A program made the position numbers and the translations under genes. Source: Mageeibacillus sp. UBA6980 (GTDB lineage: Bacteria > Bacillota > Clostridia > Saccharofermentanales > Saccharofermentanaceae). Taken from it: 64,000 bases of DNA. The notes below the pieces were generated by a model. The model was not told the DNA's origin and ran no database searches. It was given only the letters and a program-made list of their open reading frames with translations. The stretch is taken from positions 1 through 64,000 of the forward strand of contig DJYK01000015.1 in assembly GCA_002450095.1 (NCBI GenBank), written 5' to 3'. The first letter of the stretch is position 1, and each line of letters starts with the position of its first letter. Positions 52,928 through 62,028 of this stretch are shown here, piece after piece.

Positions 52928-54127
52928 TCAAAAGAATCTGCCGATCTTGCCCCACGGGGGAGTGATATCATCATTATCGATAAGCCAGAGAACGGGAATC
53001 CCCATAGCAACACGCTCCGGCGGAAACGGAGCATAGCCGTCGGTGAGGATTATTATACATGAGGGCAGCTTATCCGACATATTGTGTTCAACATACTTGA
53101 AGATACACTCGAAGCTCGTTCCGCCGCCGCCTTTAGGATGAATACGCTTAAGAGTATCAACATCTTCAAAGGCTCGGGGGGCAACAACAGCTGCATCGAA
53201 GAATCCGAGCCAGCCCTTAAGCTTGCCTCCGAACTGATCTATCGCGCCTTTGACCTCGGAGAATGCAGCGGTGATCTCATCATCGGACATACTGCCGGAA
53301 GAATCGATCATGAACAGGATATCTTCAGGATGTTCCTCCTTCTCGTTGTAGTCAGGCATGAAGAACGGAGTCTCCATAAATCTTCTGTCGGGAGGCATAA
53401 ACGAATAGTCGGTTATCTCCTCCTGAACGAAGTCGTTTAAGACAGAACGCCAATCGGTCCGCGCCTTGGTCAGTTCATTGATGATCCTTTGTGCACACAA
53501 AGGCATGCGTCCGCGTTTGTCATTTCCTTCTCTTATCGATATTGCTTTACCGGCGTCGAGAAGTCTCTTAATCCACTGATCTGCGATATAGTCGGGCTGG
53601 TCACTTCCCCACTTGGTATGGTCGTCCAAGAAACCCGGTGAGGTCAAGGGACTTTTACCCGAATCCGGGTGCTTCTGCAAAAGCATCTCATAGACCTGCT
53701 CGGCGGTATAGTTATATCCCTCCTGAGAATCAGGTGCCAGATGCATCGATTCGCCGTATTTATGCAAGGTGATGCTCGACAGATCTCCTCTGTTCGAGTA
53801 AAGGATATTCGAATTGACTACTATGTCGCATGCAATATTAAACAGCATATCATCGCGTTGCCCAGTGCGGAAACAATGCTGCAGAACAACGTGGAGGATC
53901 TCATGCATCATGATGAACTCGAGCTCGTCATCGTACAGATCATCGAGAAATGAAGGACCGAATATTATCTTATTCCCGTCCGTGGCAGCAGTCTCGCAGT
54001 TCATATCCAGAGCGAAGGACATGTGCATGAGAAGGAGCCCGTAAAAACCGTTCTTACTCAGAAGGCGCATACGGGCGAGCAGGATCCTGCGGTTATATTC
54101 TCTTATCTTGTCTTCAGGAAGCTCCAT
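52928..54127 (-). CDS. DUF2201-type metallopeptidase-like / VWA protein
   Basis: This 399-aa protein has an N-terminal zinc-peptidase-like region with HEILH (residues 75-79, in FIMMHEILHVVLQH) and a C-terminal VWA-like domain with a complete MIDAS start DSSGSMS (275-281) and later LTDGY. This is the DUF2201 arrangement, usually paired with MoxR ATPases. The start at 54127 is chosen for GGGGAG 8 bases upstream and overlaps the MoxR stop by 14 bases. It probably forms a chaperone/adaptor complex with the MoxR ATPase. Confidence 0.9.
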   Translation of the reverse strand: MELPEDKIREYNRRILLARMRLLSKNGFYGLLLMHMSFALDMNCETAATDGNKIIFGPSFLDDLYDDELEFIMMHEILHVVLQHCFRTGQRDDMLFNIACDIVVNSNILYSNRGDLSSITLHKYGESMHLAPDSQEGYNYTAEQVYEMLLQKHPDSGKSPLTSPGFLDDHTKWGSDQPDYIADQWIKRLLDAGKAISIREGNDKRGRMPLCAQRIINELTKARTDWRSVLNDFVQEEITDYSFMPPDRRFMETPFFMPDYNEKEEHPEDILFMIDSSGSMSDDEITAAFSEVKGAIDQFGGKLKGWLGFFDAAVVAPRAFEDVDTLKRIHPKGGGGTSFECIFKYVEHNMSDKLPSCIIILTDGYAPFPPERVAMGIPVLWLIDNDDITPPWGKIGRFF

Positions 54128-55229
54128 TAAGAAGTCTCCCCTTACGTTCCATCCACTTTGCAAATTCAGGGACAGTCATGAGCTTCACATTGTATCCGGG
54201 TTCCAGACACATATAATCCTTAAGAAGGACAACGCCGAAGTCCGGCGGCAGCTTATCGGCATATTTGATGGAGTTGGCGATCTTAACCATATCATCCTTA
54301 TGTTCCCTCGCATAACTCGTCATCGAAGAGACGAGTGCATAGAGAGCATCCGTACCCGAAGGAAGAGGCGGATCCTTACCTTCAAAGATATCATCTATAG
54401 AAGGCAGAGTGCTGTAGACCTTCTCCCATGTGCGGAACTCAACTGCCACGCCGGAGCCGATGAGGCCGGCGATAAGCTGATACATCTCATCGATATTGTC
54501 GCTTATACCGTTAAGGAGTCGGCTTACCATCTCCCATGAACGGGGCGTCGGGAAAGCGGTATCGTCAGTAGATGTATCGAATCCCATGAGGTAATCCTCT
54601 CTGAACGACAGAAATCCCAACACCTTGGGATTGATGCCGTTCATGACCGCCCATTCCCTCCATGCGCGGAAACTGACTTCCACATCTATATGCATAAGTC
54701 TGTTGGCGAGCGCCTTAGGCATCTTAAACGAGACGGACTTATCGGTAGTCCTGTTACCGGCAGCTATAACGATACAGTTATCGGGGAGCTTATGCTCGCC
54801 GACTGTCTTATCGAGCGTTATCTGATAAGCCGCCGCCTGAACAGACGGAGGTGCGGCACTGATCTCGTCGAGGAACAGGATATTGATAACTTCTTCAGAT
54901 TCATCCATATTGAAGATCTGCGGCTTCAGCCAGACTGCCAGAGTCTTATCCTCATTGGATGTCGGGATGCCGCGAAGATCGATAGGATTAAAGAGCAGCA
55001 ATCTGACATCGGTGACATTAACGTTCTTGCCGGTATCGGAGCGGATCCGGTCTGCGATCTGCCTTACGGCCTGCGACTTACCGACTCCGGGAGGACCCCA
55101 GAGCATAACTGACGGCATAACCGACAGAGGGAGGCCTCGGGTTATTATCGTACCGTACGCTGATGCTAACTTATCAACAACGGTTCCGACTGACATTGAA
55201 GGTACATTAGTAAGCTTGATCTCATTCAT
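54114..55229 (-). CDS. MoxR-family AAA+ ATPase
   Basis: This 371-aa protein has Walker A GPPGVGKSQ (45-53), Walker B ILFLDEISAAP, a sensor 1 Asn in AAGNRTTDKS and the helical insert typical of MoxR proteins. It should remodel or load a target with the VWA protein encoded next. The second ATG (55229) is preferred, as GGGAG lies 9 bases before it but only 3 before the first ATG (55235). It overlaps the helicase gene by 8 bases and the VWA gene by 14. Confidence 0.9.
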   Translation of the reverse strand: MNEIKLTNVPSMSVGTVVDKLASAYGTIITRGLPLSVMPSVMLWGPPGVGKSQAVRQIADRIRSDTGKNVNVTDVRLLLFNPIDLRGIPTSNEDKTLAVWLKPQIFNMDESEEVINILFLDEISAAPPSVQAAAYQITLDKTVGEHKLPDNCIVIAAGNRTTDKSVSFKMPKALANRLMHIDVEVSFRAWREWAVMNGINPKVLGFLSFREDYLMGFDTSTDDTAFPTPRSWEMVSRLLNGISDNIDEMYQLIAGLIGSGVAVEFRTWEKVYSTLPSIDDIFEGKDPPLPSGTDALYALVSSMTSYAREHKDDMVKIANSIKYADKLPPDFGVVLLKDYMCLEPGYNVKLMTVPEFAKWMERKGRLLNGAS

Positions 55230-58200
55230 CTTCATCTACTCCCAGTTCTTTATCCAGTCTCTCGACTTCCTTTCTATAGTACTCTATCTCTTTGCTGTAG
55301 TCTTCTTTATCTTCCAATTCCCTGCGAAGATCCTGCTCCCTGTTCTGAAGAAGCGTAAGCGCATATTCGTATTTATCGAGAAGATCATGAAGCGTATCCA
55401 ATCTGTTATCGATTCGGATAAGGTTACCGGCCTCATTGTCGCCCAAGTCGACATTATATCTTCCCTTACGCGTAACAAATACAAAAGGCTCGTCTGCGAT
55501 CATATTCGCAGGAAGGACTATCTTAAATCCGCGATAACTTGTAAGCGTTCTCTCCTCCGGATTGAAAAGATTATTACGAACAGCATCCTCTATCTTCTCT
55601 CTTAAGAGGCGGCGCTCCTCGGTTATCCTCTTCTTCTCGGATCCGGTCGCTTCTTTATGACTGTCGCGCGTCAGATCGGCGACCTTCATATCATCGGCGC
55701 AGTTATCGATAAGATGCTTCTGATACTCGATCTTCGACGGCAGTTCGAACAACTCCTTCTGCATAAGCATTCTGGATTCGATGAGTTTCTTTTGAAGAGT
55801 CAACTTTCTTGACAGCTCATTCGCTGCTTCGACACGTTTCTTAACAAGAGGATTACCCACTGCGAGCGCCTTGATCTCGGCGTAGTTCAGAACAACCTCA
55901 TTGATATCCGATTCGGACCTCGTCGTAAGTGAACCCGACAGCAGACTCGATATGAACCGCTGCTTCGTCTCGAGAAGCTGCCACGAATATGCGTCAAAGC
56001 TTCCGGCCGTGATATACCTGTAAAGATACACGGTCTTATTCATGTTCCCCTGTCGTAAGATCCTGCCTTCACGCTGTGTCATGTCGGCAGGTCTCCACGG
56101 CACATCAAGGTGATGCAAAGCGATAAGCCTGTCCTGAATATTAACACCGAGACCGAGCTTAGCCGTGGAACCGATAATAACCCTTATGCGCCCCTCACTT
56201 ACGGCCTTGAACATAGATGAGCGCTTCGCCTCCGAAGTCGCATCGTGAACAAATGCGATCTCATCAGAAGGGATACCGTAATCGATAAGCTTTGATTTAA
56301 GCTCATCATAGAGATTGAAGCCGTCCTTGGGCGTGGACGAATCGCAAAAGACTATCTGCGTTCCCATGAAGTCAAAACTCTTACGATACATCTCGGCTAT
56401 ATTGGCCGCGCACTTAACGACCTTGAACTGATTCGACAGAGGAATATCGGCATCAATGAGCCTCATATCGAGAGCGGCCTTTCTGCCGTCTGTCGTTATC
56501 TTGAGCATATTATCTTCCTGTCGCTTAACGCTGCCCGTGCGGATCTTCTCGGCGCGCTCGGATATGGCCTTAAGGTATTCGGAGAACTCCGGTGTCTTCG
56601 CAAGCAGCGTGTCGATATACCCGTCGTGCGAAGGTATGCCGGAATCGGGATCCACGTAGTGAAAATCCGCTATGGCCGACAACAGCGAGGTCAGCTCCGG
56701 CAGATTATGGAACTTCGAGAATCTCGAGGCCAGACGGTACGTACTCGTATCGACATCTATCTCAAACTCGGTAACACGTTCGGCGAACATACCGATCCAG
56801 TTATAGAAGCTGTTCAGATTGAGCATATCGAGCGTGCCGCTCTGAAGATACATCTGCATTACATACGCATCGGTTATGGAATTGGTTATGGGCGTACCGG
56901 TAGCCATTATAACGCCCTTACCGTCGTTATTCTTCTGGACGTTCTTAACCTTCTCGAACATCTCATTGCACTTCTTCGAGCCTGTACCGCTCACGCCGAG
57001 GACACGGTCGGAACCGATATCCACGCTGACGTTCTTATAGTTATGCGCCTCATCGACGAAGAGCCTCGTTATCTTAAGCTGATCAAAATAAACATTCTCA
57101 TCGTCATCGGGATCGGTATCCCTCAACTTGATGAGCTGACTCTCGAGCTTCTTCTTCCTGGATCTCACCGACTGACTGTTATTCCCCTTGATCTCTATAT
57201 GCATCTCGAGTTCACGTATCTTCGTATCGAGGTCCTTCATCTTATACGCCCGGGACAGGGGTATCATATCAAAGCAGCTGTATGCCATGATTATCCCGTC
57301 AAAGTCCAGATCGCGGATCTTCTTAAGCATATCGATACGGTGCGCAGGCTTAAACGTGGACGGATCGACGACAAGAAGTCGGGCGGCAGGGTACAGTTTA
57401 CGGAATATGGACTCCCACTGCCCCGTCAGGTTATTCGGAACGACATAGAGATTCTTCTTTGACAGTCCCATGCGTCGAAGTTCCTGTCCTGCCGCGATCA
57501 TTTCGTAGGTCTTACCCGCTCCGACATCATGCGCGAGCAAAGTATTCGGCGAGAAGATCATCCTCGCCACGGCATCCTTCTGATAAGGATACAGGCTTAC
57601 ATCCGGGGACATAGTCGGGAACGTGAGGAACGACCCGTCATATATCCTTCGCCTTATGCATCCGTACTTAATATCGAACAGTCTCGTAAGTCTCTCTTTA
57701 CGGGCATCATTTCTCCACACCCAATCCTGAAACGCCTTGATGAGCGCCTGCTGCTTCTCGGAAGCGACCAACGTCTCCTTGCGGTTCAGAACGTGCTTCA
57801 CCCCGGATTTATTCGTGGTACACTTAACTTCATCCATGATCTTAACAGGCCTCATGTTAAGGGTATCCTCGAGAATATGCATGGCATCGATACGGCTTGT
57901 TCCGTAAGTCCTCATAACGGCAACATTAAGATGATAACGGCTCTTGTGCGGGATCTCCCACACGCCCGTCATATCATCATGAATAACGCGATATGCATCC
58001 TCTATCTTCTTTCTTCGTATCCCGCGGATGTATCCGGGGATCGAGTCTCCAAAAAGATACAGTATAAACTGATCTATGACATCCGGAGGGATCCACGGGG
58101 AGCCGAGTGTGATATAGATATCCTTGGAAGCAACCTGCGGGGGAAGTATCTTCTCGAGAGCCTTTATGTTCTCCTCGAAAAGCCCCGGGTACTTCACGGC

Positions 58201-58515
58201 AGCCTCCTTGGCTGCCCTCCACTTAAGTATAAGATTACCCGAAAGATATTCTTCGGACGTTTCCCATCCGGTGTAGATACTGTTCTTAACATTCTCGGGG
58301 TTAAGATAGATGGATCCTCTCAAGGTCTTGATAACCGTATCCTTATCGACGCCCGAGACGATCGACATGAATTCGATATCGACGCATCCGCGCGTGGTCA
58401 GGCTCATGATAAGAGAATCCGGCACGCTGTCAGCGTGAAGCCCGGTTGTCTTGGCGACTTCATTTACGTCAAGTATGTCATCCCATGAACCCGATAAGTC
58501 AAGAAAATCCATCAT
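55222..58515 (-). CDS. SNF2-type helicase-like protein, 1097 aa
   Basis: The first 320 residues are unrecognised. A SNF2/superfamily 2 motor follows, with Walker A AHDVGAGKT (about 329-336), VVPNNLTGQW, LFVDEAHNYKN (DEAH about 488-491), MATGTPITNS and motif V/VI GLGVNIQD...TQREGRILRQGN (about 790-822). The C-terminal 200 residues are coiled-coil. The motor matches helicases of mobile elements that carry a DNA methylase as well, but no methylase NPPF/NPPY motif is seen here. The ATG at 58515 follows GGAGGG, 14 codons inside the longest frame. It is first in the helicase-MoxR-VWA operon. Confidence 0.9.
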   Translation of the reverse strand: MMDFLDLSGSWDDILDVNEVAKTTGLHADSVPDSLIMSLTTRGCVDIEFMSIVSGVDKDTVIKTLRGSIYLNPENVKNSIYTGWETSEEYLSGNLILKWRAAKEAAVKYPGLFEENIKALEKILPPQVASKDIYITLGSPWIPPDVIDQFILYLFGDSIPGYIRGIRRKKIEDAYRVIHDDMTGVWEIPHKSRYHLNVAVMRTYGTSRIDAMHILEDTLNMRPVKIMDEVKCTTNKSGVKHVLNRKETLVASEKQQALIKAFQDWVWRNDARKERLTRLFDIKYGCIRRRIYDGSFLTFPTMSPDVSLYPYQKDAVARMIFSPNTLLAHDVGAGKTYEMIAAGQELRRMGLSKKNLYVVPNNLTGQWESIFRKLYPAARLLVVDPSTFKPAHRIDMLKKIRDLDFDGIIMAYSCFDMIPLSRAYKMKDLDTKIRELEMHIEIKGNNSQSVRSRKKKLESQLIKLRDTDPDDDENVYFDQLKITRLFVDEAHNYKNVSVDIGSDRVLGVSGTGSKKCNEMFEKVKNVQKNNDGKGVIMATGTPITNSITDAYVMQMYLQSGTLDMLNLNSFYNWIGMFAERVTEFEIDVDTSTYRLASRFSKFHNLPELTSLLSAIADFHYVDPDSGIPSHDGYIDTLLAKTPEFSEYLKAISERAEKIRTGSVKRQEDNMLKITTDGRKAALDMRLIDADIPLSNQFKVVKCAANIAEMYRKSFDFMGTQIVFCDSSTPKDGFNLYDELKSKLIDYGIPSDEIAFVHDATSEAKRSSMFKAVSEGRIRVIIGSTAKLGLGVNIQDRLIALHHLDVPWRPADMTQREGRILRQGNMNKTVYLYRYITAGSFDAYSWQLLETKQRFISSLLSGSLTTRSESDINEVVLNYAEIKALAVGNPLVKKRVEAANELSRKLTLQKKLIESRMLMQKELFELPSKIEYQKHLIDNCADDMKVADLTRDSHKEATGSEKKRITEERRLLREKIEDAVRNNLFNPEERTLTSYRGFKIVLPANMIADEPFVFVTRKGRYNVDLGDNEAGNLIRIDNRLDTLHDLLDKYEYALTLLQNREQDLRRELEDKEDYSKEIEYYRKEVERLDKELGVDEDE

Positions 58516-58687
58516 GTGATCCCTCCCGATAATTATTATAGGATAAATGTAGCCCATTTATTCCCCCATTCAACATTAAAGCAGAAAACCAAAATCCAAG
58601 TGTCCCTTAAAAGGGTACATTCTTCATCCTCACATTTAATTATTATGTGACGGGCTTATAACACAGCCGTAACAAACAAAACCCGAG

Positions 58688-58703
58688 TTAATAATATTAT
58701 TAA
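58688..58703. promoter_or_regulatory. 16-bp perfect AT-palindrome upstream of the second FecR-like gene
   Basis: TTAATAATATTATTAA is a perfect palindrome enclosed by the short arms ACCCG (58681-58685) and CGGGT (58717-58721). It lies 37 bases before the ATG, between divergent genes, and may be an operator. Confidence 0.5.
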
Positions 58704-58739
58704 TAATATAAGAAACCGGGTATATGTGGGGAAATGTAA

Positions 58740-59843
58740 ATGAATATTAGACGCAGCCTGCCTTTTAAACTTATGGTCATCGCCATAGCGGCGCTCATAC
58801 TTGCCGTTATAGGCATCATTATCTTCCTTAACAGAAACTACGATTCTACCACCATGAGACTGATACGCACAGAAGGCGTGATCATCCTGGAAGACTCCAA
58901 CGGCAACGCCGAATTTCTTGACGATAACAGAAGATTCGAGAGCGGAATGATATTGAGGACCGGCGTCGACAGCATCGCTTCGGTCGCCGTTGACAACAAC
59001 AAGACCGTAACGCTCGAACCCGAGAGCGCGGTTCAGTTTATAAAGACAACGGACAACACAAGGATCAACATGGTATCCGGAGGCATATTCTTCGAGATGA
59101 ACAGATTCCCGCAGAACACCTCCATAAACATTAACTCGTTAAGCATACATCTCGGTAACTCGTCGGGATACATCAAGATCGAAGACGACGGAACCGCTTC
59201 GATAATAATCACGTCAGGGACCGCACATGCGGAGGACGACCTGAAGCAGATCGACGTATCGGCAGGGCATAAGCTCACCGTTCAGATCGCAGGCGGAGCA
59301 GACTATACATTGGAGAGCATCGCCGCAGAAGATCTTCCTCCGTTCCTTCTCGATAACCTTCTCGACAGATGGGAACTTCGCGATACTATCTGCACCCAGA
59401 CGGGATGGAACAGCGAGACACTGTTCGTACTCGCGGGAGGCGTGATAGAAGAGCCTCAGACGGAAGAAACGGAGGAAACCGAAGAGACGGAAGCCACACC
59501 GACTCCGACACCGAGGCCGACATCGACACCGACTCCTTCCCCTACACCGACCGCGGCTCCCGTAATAAACTACGACCCCGCACCTGAGGAAACTGCGGCA
59601 CCCGAACAGACCGAAGCACCGCAGCCTCAGCAGACGGAAGCAACAGAAACCGCCGTTCAGAATACGGATCCCGCACCCGAGCAGACTGAAGCACCTGTCC
59701 CCGAACAGACAGAGGCACCTGCTCCCGAACAGACTGAAGCACCTGCCCCCGAGCAGACTGAAGCACCTCAAACTGAGCAGACAGAGGCACCGGCGCCGCA
59801 ACCGGAGGTACAACCCGAACAGCCTCAGGAGCCCGCCGCCTGA
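58740..59843 (+). CDS. FecR-domain membrane-anchored protein with repeat tail (second)
   Basis: This 367-aa paralogue of the 46164 gene has one membrane helix (about 10-30), a FecR-like domain (about 40-180; MRLIRTEGVIILEDSNGNAEF, RFESGMILRTGVDSIASVAVDNN) and a tail of TPTPRPTSTPTPS and PEQTEAPAPEQTEAP repeats (about 240-360). The shared MRLxRxEGxxxLxD start shows recent common origin, while the tails differ. Its TGA stop shares one base with the ATG of the phosphatase gene, so the two are translationally coupled. It may sense an outside polymer and report to the phosphatase (inference). Confidence 0.85.
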   Translation: MNIRRSLPFKLMVIAIAALILAVIGIIIFLNRNYDSTTMRLIRTEGVIILEDSNGNAEFLDDNRRFESGMILRTGVDSIASVAVDNNKTVTLEPESAVQFIKTTDNTRINMVSGGIFFEMNRFPQNTSININSLSIHLGNSSGYIKIEDDGTASIIITSGTAHAEDDLKQIDVSAGHKLTVQIAGGADYTLESIAAEDLPPFLLDNLLDRWELRDTICTQTGWNSETLFVLAGGVIEEPQTEETEETEETEATPTPTPRPTSTPTPSPTPTAAPVINYDPAPEETAAPEQTEAPQPQQTEATETAVQNTDPAPEQTEAPVPEQTEAPAPEQTEAPAPEQTEAPQTEQTEAPAPQPEVQPEQPQEPAA

Positions 59844-60553
59844 TGAAAGTAATCGTCATCCCGGATGTCCACCTGAAGCCTCATATCTTCGAGAAGGCTT
59901 CGCAATATATAACCGAAGGACGGGCCGACCGGGCAGTCTGCCTTATGGATATCGCAGATGACTTCAAACAGGAATTCAACCTGGATCTTTATAAGAGAAC
60001 ATACGATGCCGCGATCAGGTTCGCCAAGGCGCATCAGGACACGCTGTGGTGCTGGGGCAACCACGACATGAGCTATATCTGGGAAAGACTCGAGACCGGC
60101 TTCTCCCCTTACGCCATAGACATTGTAAGGACCAAGTTGAGCAGATTAAGATCGGAACTTAAAAGTCATGAGGACCTCGCATTCGTCCACAGGATAGATA
60201 ACGTGATCTTCGTGCACGGCGGGATCTCACAAAGGTTCGTAAAAAAGAACATACCTGAATACAAGACCCTCGGCACTGACGAGATCATCGGGAAGATCAA
60301 CTCGATGGACCGCGATATTTTATGGGACGACGCTTCGCCTCTGTGGTTCAGACCGCAGTACACGGACGATGAGATGTTCATGGAACATGAGATGACACAG
60401 GTCGTCGGACACACGCCGGTAAGTAAGATAAACAAACGCGGAAACATATTATCCTGCGACGTGTTCTCGACTCACCCAGACGGAACCCCCATAGGCACCT
60501 GCGAATACGTGATAATAGATACGCTCACGGGAGAATACATAACTACGACATAA
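59843..60553 (+). CDS. PPP-type metallophosphoesterase
   Basis: This 236-aa calcineurin-like protein has the metal-binding motifs DVH (8-10), GNHD (about 72-75), VHGG and GHTP. The usual GDxxDRG is replaced by MDIADDF, which keeps an Asp. The size and HGG/GHTP motifs fit bacterial PrpE/ApaH-like Ser/Thr phosphatases or Ap4A hydrolases. The gene is coupled to the FecR-like gene by a TGATG overlap and ends at a strong terminator, making a two-gene unit. Confidence 0.88.
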   Translation: MKVIVIPDVHLKPHIFEKASQYITEGRADRAVCLMDIADDFKQEFNLDLYKRTYDAAIRFAKAHQDTLWCWGNHDMSYIWERLETGFSPYAIDIVRTKLSRLRSELKSHEDLAFVHRIDNVIFVHGGISQRFVKKNIPEYKTLGTDEIIGKINSMDRDILWDDASPLWFRPQYTDDEMFMEHEMTQVVGHTPVSKINKRGNILSCDVFSTHPDGTPIGTCEYVIIDTLTGEYITTT

Positions 60554-60556
60554 AAG

Positions 60557-60583
60557 ATCCCGGGGTCGATCCCGGGATTTTCT
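60557..60583 (+). terminator. Terminator after the FecR/phosphatase unit
   Basis: ATCCCGGG (60557-60564) pairs with CCCGGGAT (60571-60578) around a 6-base loop, followed by TTTTCTTATTT. Confidence 0.88.
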
Positions 60584-61065
60584 TATTTGTTCTGATCTAT
60601 AAGTTTTACCGCTTCCTTGCTCTCTTCCGTCAGCGATATCGTGTTGATCGCGAGGGAGATGACTTCGATGTTCTTCTCCCGAAGTGCCTCTATAACGGAA
60701 TTACGAAAGGTTATCTTCTTCTTCATCAGCTCCTTGTATGAGACTCCGTTCGATCCCGAGTTCATGATCTCGCGGGTAAGCGTCATGCTTATGATATTGC
60801 CGACGAACTCCGAACCCTTGGGGTCTTTGGCCCAGCTTTCCGACTTGACTTCTCCGAAGCCGTTAAACGTGACTTCGAGGTTCTTATATTCGGGATCGTA
60901 ATAAGGAACCTTATTTCCGAACTTGACTTTAAATGTATCTGCGGACTTGGAAGGAGCCTCTTTAGCGACAGGCTCGCCCTTCGTAACAGGCGGCGGCGTA
61001 TTAGTGCGCACAGGAGCAGACTGCTTCTGCCCGATCCCGTTCTTCAATGCATCAAGTAATCCCAT
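60583..61065 (-). CDS. Hypothetical protein, 160 aa, SPFH-like C-terminus
   Basis: The first 50 residues are flexible and Pro/Lys-rich. The rest (FKVKFGNKVPYYDPEYKNLEVTFNGFGEVKSES and RNSVIEALREKNIEVISLAINTISLTEES) recalls the end of SPFH/virion-core-like domains, but the match is weak. The start at 61065 follows GGGGGA; the longest frame adds 50 codons through the promoter. No membrane helix remains in the chosen form. A promoter with a palindromic -10 region lies at 61097-61132. Confidence 0.7.
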   Translation of the reverse strand: MGLLDALKNGIGQKQSAPVRTNTPPPVTKGEPVAKEAPSKSADTFKVKFGNKVPYYDPEYKNLEVTFNGFGEVKSESWAKDPKGSEFVGNIISMTLTREIMNSGSNGVSYKELMKKKITFRNSVIEALREKNIEVISLAINTISLTEESKEAVKLIDQNK

Positions 61066-61096
61066 TTGAGTTCCCCCTCGATAAATCTTAAAAATA

Positions 61097-61132
61097 TATG
61101 ATATATCATAGCATACTTTACGAACCTGTAAA
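61097..61132 (-). promoter_or_regulatory. Promoter with palindromic operator-like -10
   Basis: TTTACA (61127-61132) and TATGAT (61105-61110) are 16 bp apart on the minus strand. The -10 is half of the perfect 14-bp palindrome TATGATATATCATA (61097-61110), a possible operator. Confidence 0.6.
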
Positions 61133-61233
61133 ATCGTACTTGCGAACGCCAAGCCTCCAAGACTTATAAGCCAGCCGGATATAAACCGGCTCCACATCTG
61201 TTGCTTGATCAACAACTGCGATCCATCGTGCCG

Positions 61234-61554
61234 TCAAATGCGGTAGATGTAGTCTTCCTTACGCGCAGCAGCGTCCCTGGGAGGTTCGGCCGCATATCCG
61301 AGCGCACAGTGTCCTATGCCCTCGTATTCGCCTTCGATACCGAGTCTTCTCAGTATATCCTTTCCGAACTCAGACAGTTCATCTCGAAGCGTCTTATCTG
61401 TTACCGCGATTATTATCGGACTTTGCTTGCCCATTCCTGTAGGAGCGTAGGTGCCCGCCTCAAGGATAAGATCAAGCACATCCTTACTTACCATATCAGG
61501 CTTAAAATTCCTGCAGCTCCTTCTGCTTTTCATTACTTTGATCGTCTCGTTCAT
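61234..61554 (-). CDS. Internally deleted nitroreductase-like protein
   Basis: Residues 1-65 (ETIKVMKSRRSCRNFKPDMV, LEAGTYAPTGMGKQSPIIIAVT) match the start of a typical 170-aa FMN nitroreductase. The end (GIEGEYEGIGHCALGYA and RKEDYIYRI) matches its C-terminus. The middle, about 60 residues with the FMN/dimer helices, is missing, joined in frame near residue 70. The product probably lacks normal activity, so it may be decaying. It has a good ribosome-binding site (GAGAGGTG) and follows the MarR gene. Confidence 0.8.
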   Translation of the reverse strand: MNETIKVMKSRRSCRNFKPDMVSKDVLDLILEAGTYAPTGMGKQSPIIIAVTDKTLRDELSEFGKDILRRLGIEGEYEGIGHCALGYAAEPPRDAAARKEDYIYRI

Positions 61555-61575
61555 CTTTCACCTCTCATATAGTTA

Positions 61576-62028
61576 TCAGTTGTATTTCTCCTGATCCATA
61601 TTATTTAATGCCTTGTCCAACAGATACTTAAGCTGGATCAGTTCTTCTTCCGACAGATCGATACATCCTCTCATCTCATCCGGAACTTTAAGAGCCTTCT
61701 GTCTTAACTTTCTCCCCTCAGGTGTTAATGAAATTACCAGTTGCCTCTCATTGTCATCCGGTCTTGTGCGGTCGATATAACCTGTTTTCTCAAGTCTTTT
61801 AAGCAATGGAGCGAGGGTGCTGTAATCCAGGTGCACTTTCTTACCGAGCGCCCCTTCGGTCATGCTCCCGAACTCCCACAGCACCATCATCACAACATAC
61901 TGCGTATATGTAAGATTCAATCTTGCAAGAGGCTTTCTGTACTTCCTCGTTACCTCTTTGGCACAAGCATAAAGAGGAAAACAAAGCTGGTTTCCAAGGC
62001 ATAACTTATCGCCTTCACCTGAGGTCAT
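61576..62028 (-). CDS. OhrR/MarR-family redox regulator
   Basis: This 150-aa winged-helix protein has the OhrR pattern LGNQLCFPLYACAKEVTRKYR, with Cys16 in the position of the peroxide-sensing Cys, and LNLTYTQYVVMMVLWE. Its recognition region is LDYSTLAPLLKRLEKTGYIDRTR. Oxidation of the Cys would release DNA. It overlaps the flavodoxin gene by 4 bases (ATGA) and probably represses this operon through the ATTG-TGTG-CAAT repeat at 62442-62453. Confidence 0.9.
   Translation of the reverse strand: MTSGEGDKLCLGNQLCFPLYACAKEVTRKYRKPLARLNLTYTQYVVMMVLWEFGSMTEGALGKKVHLDYSTLAPLLKRLEKTGYIDRTRPDDNERQLVISLTPEGRKLRQKALKVPDEMRGCIDLSEEELIQLKYLLDKALNNMDQEKYN

Noticed and set aside
57529..58488. 319-aa plus-strand ORF opposite the helicase
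   Set aside because: The opposite strand has all SNF2 motifs in frame; this ORF has no recognisable feature.
59214..59813. Minus-strand ORF rich in Cys, Arg and Leu opposite the second FecR-like tail
   Set aside because: It is the antisense of the PEQTEAP repeats.
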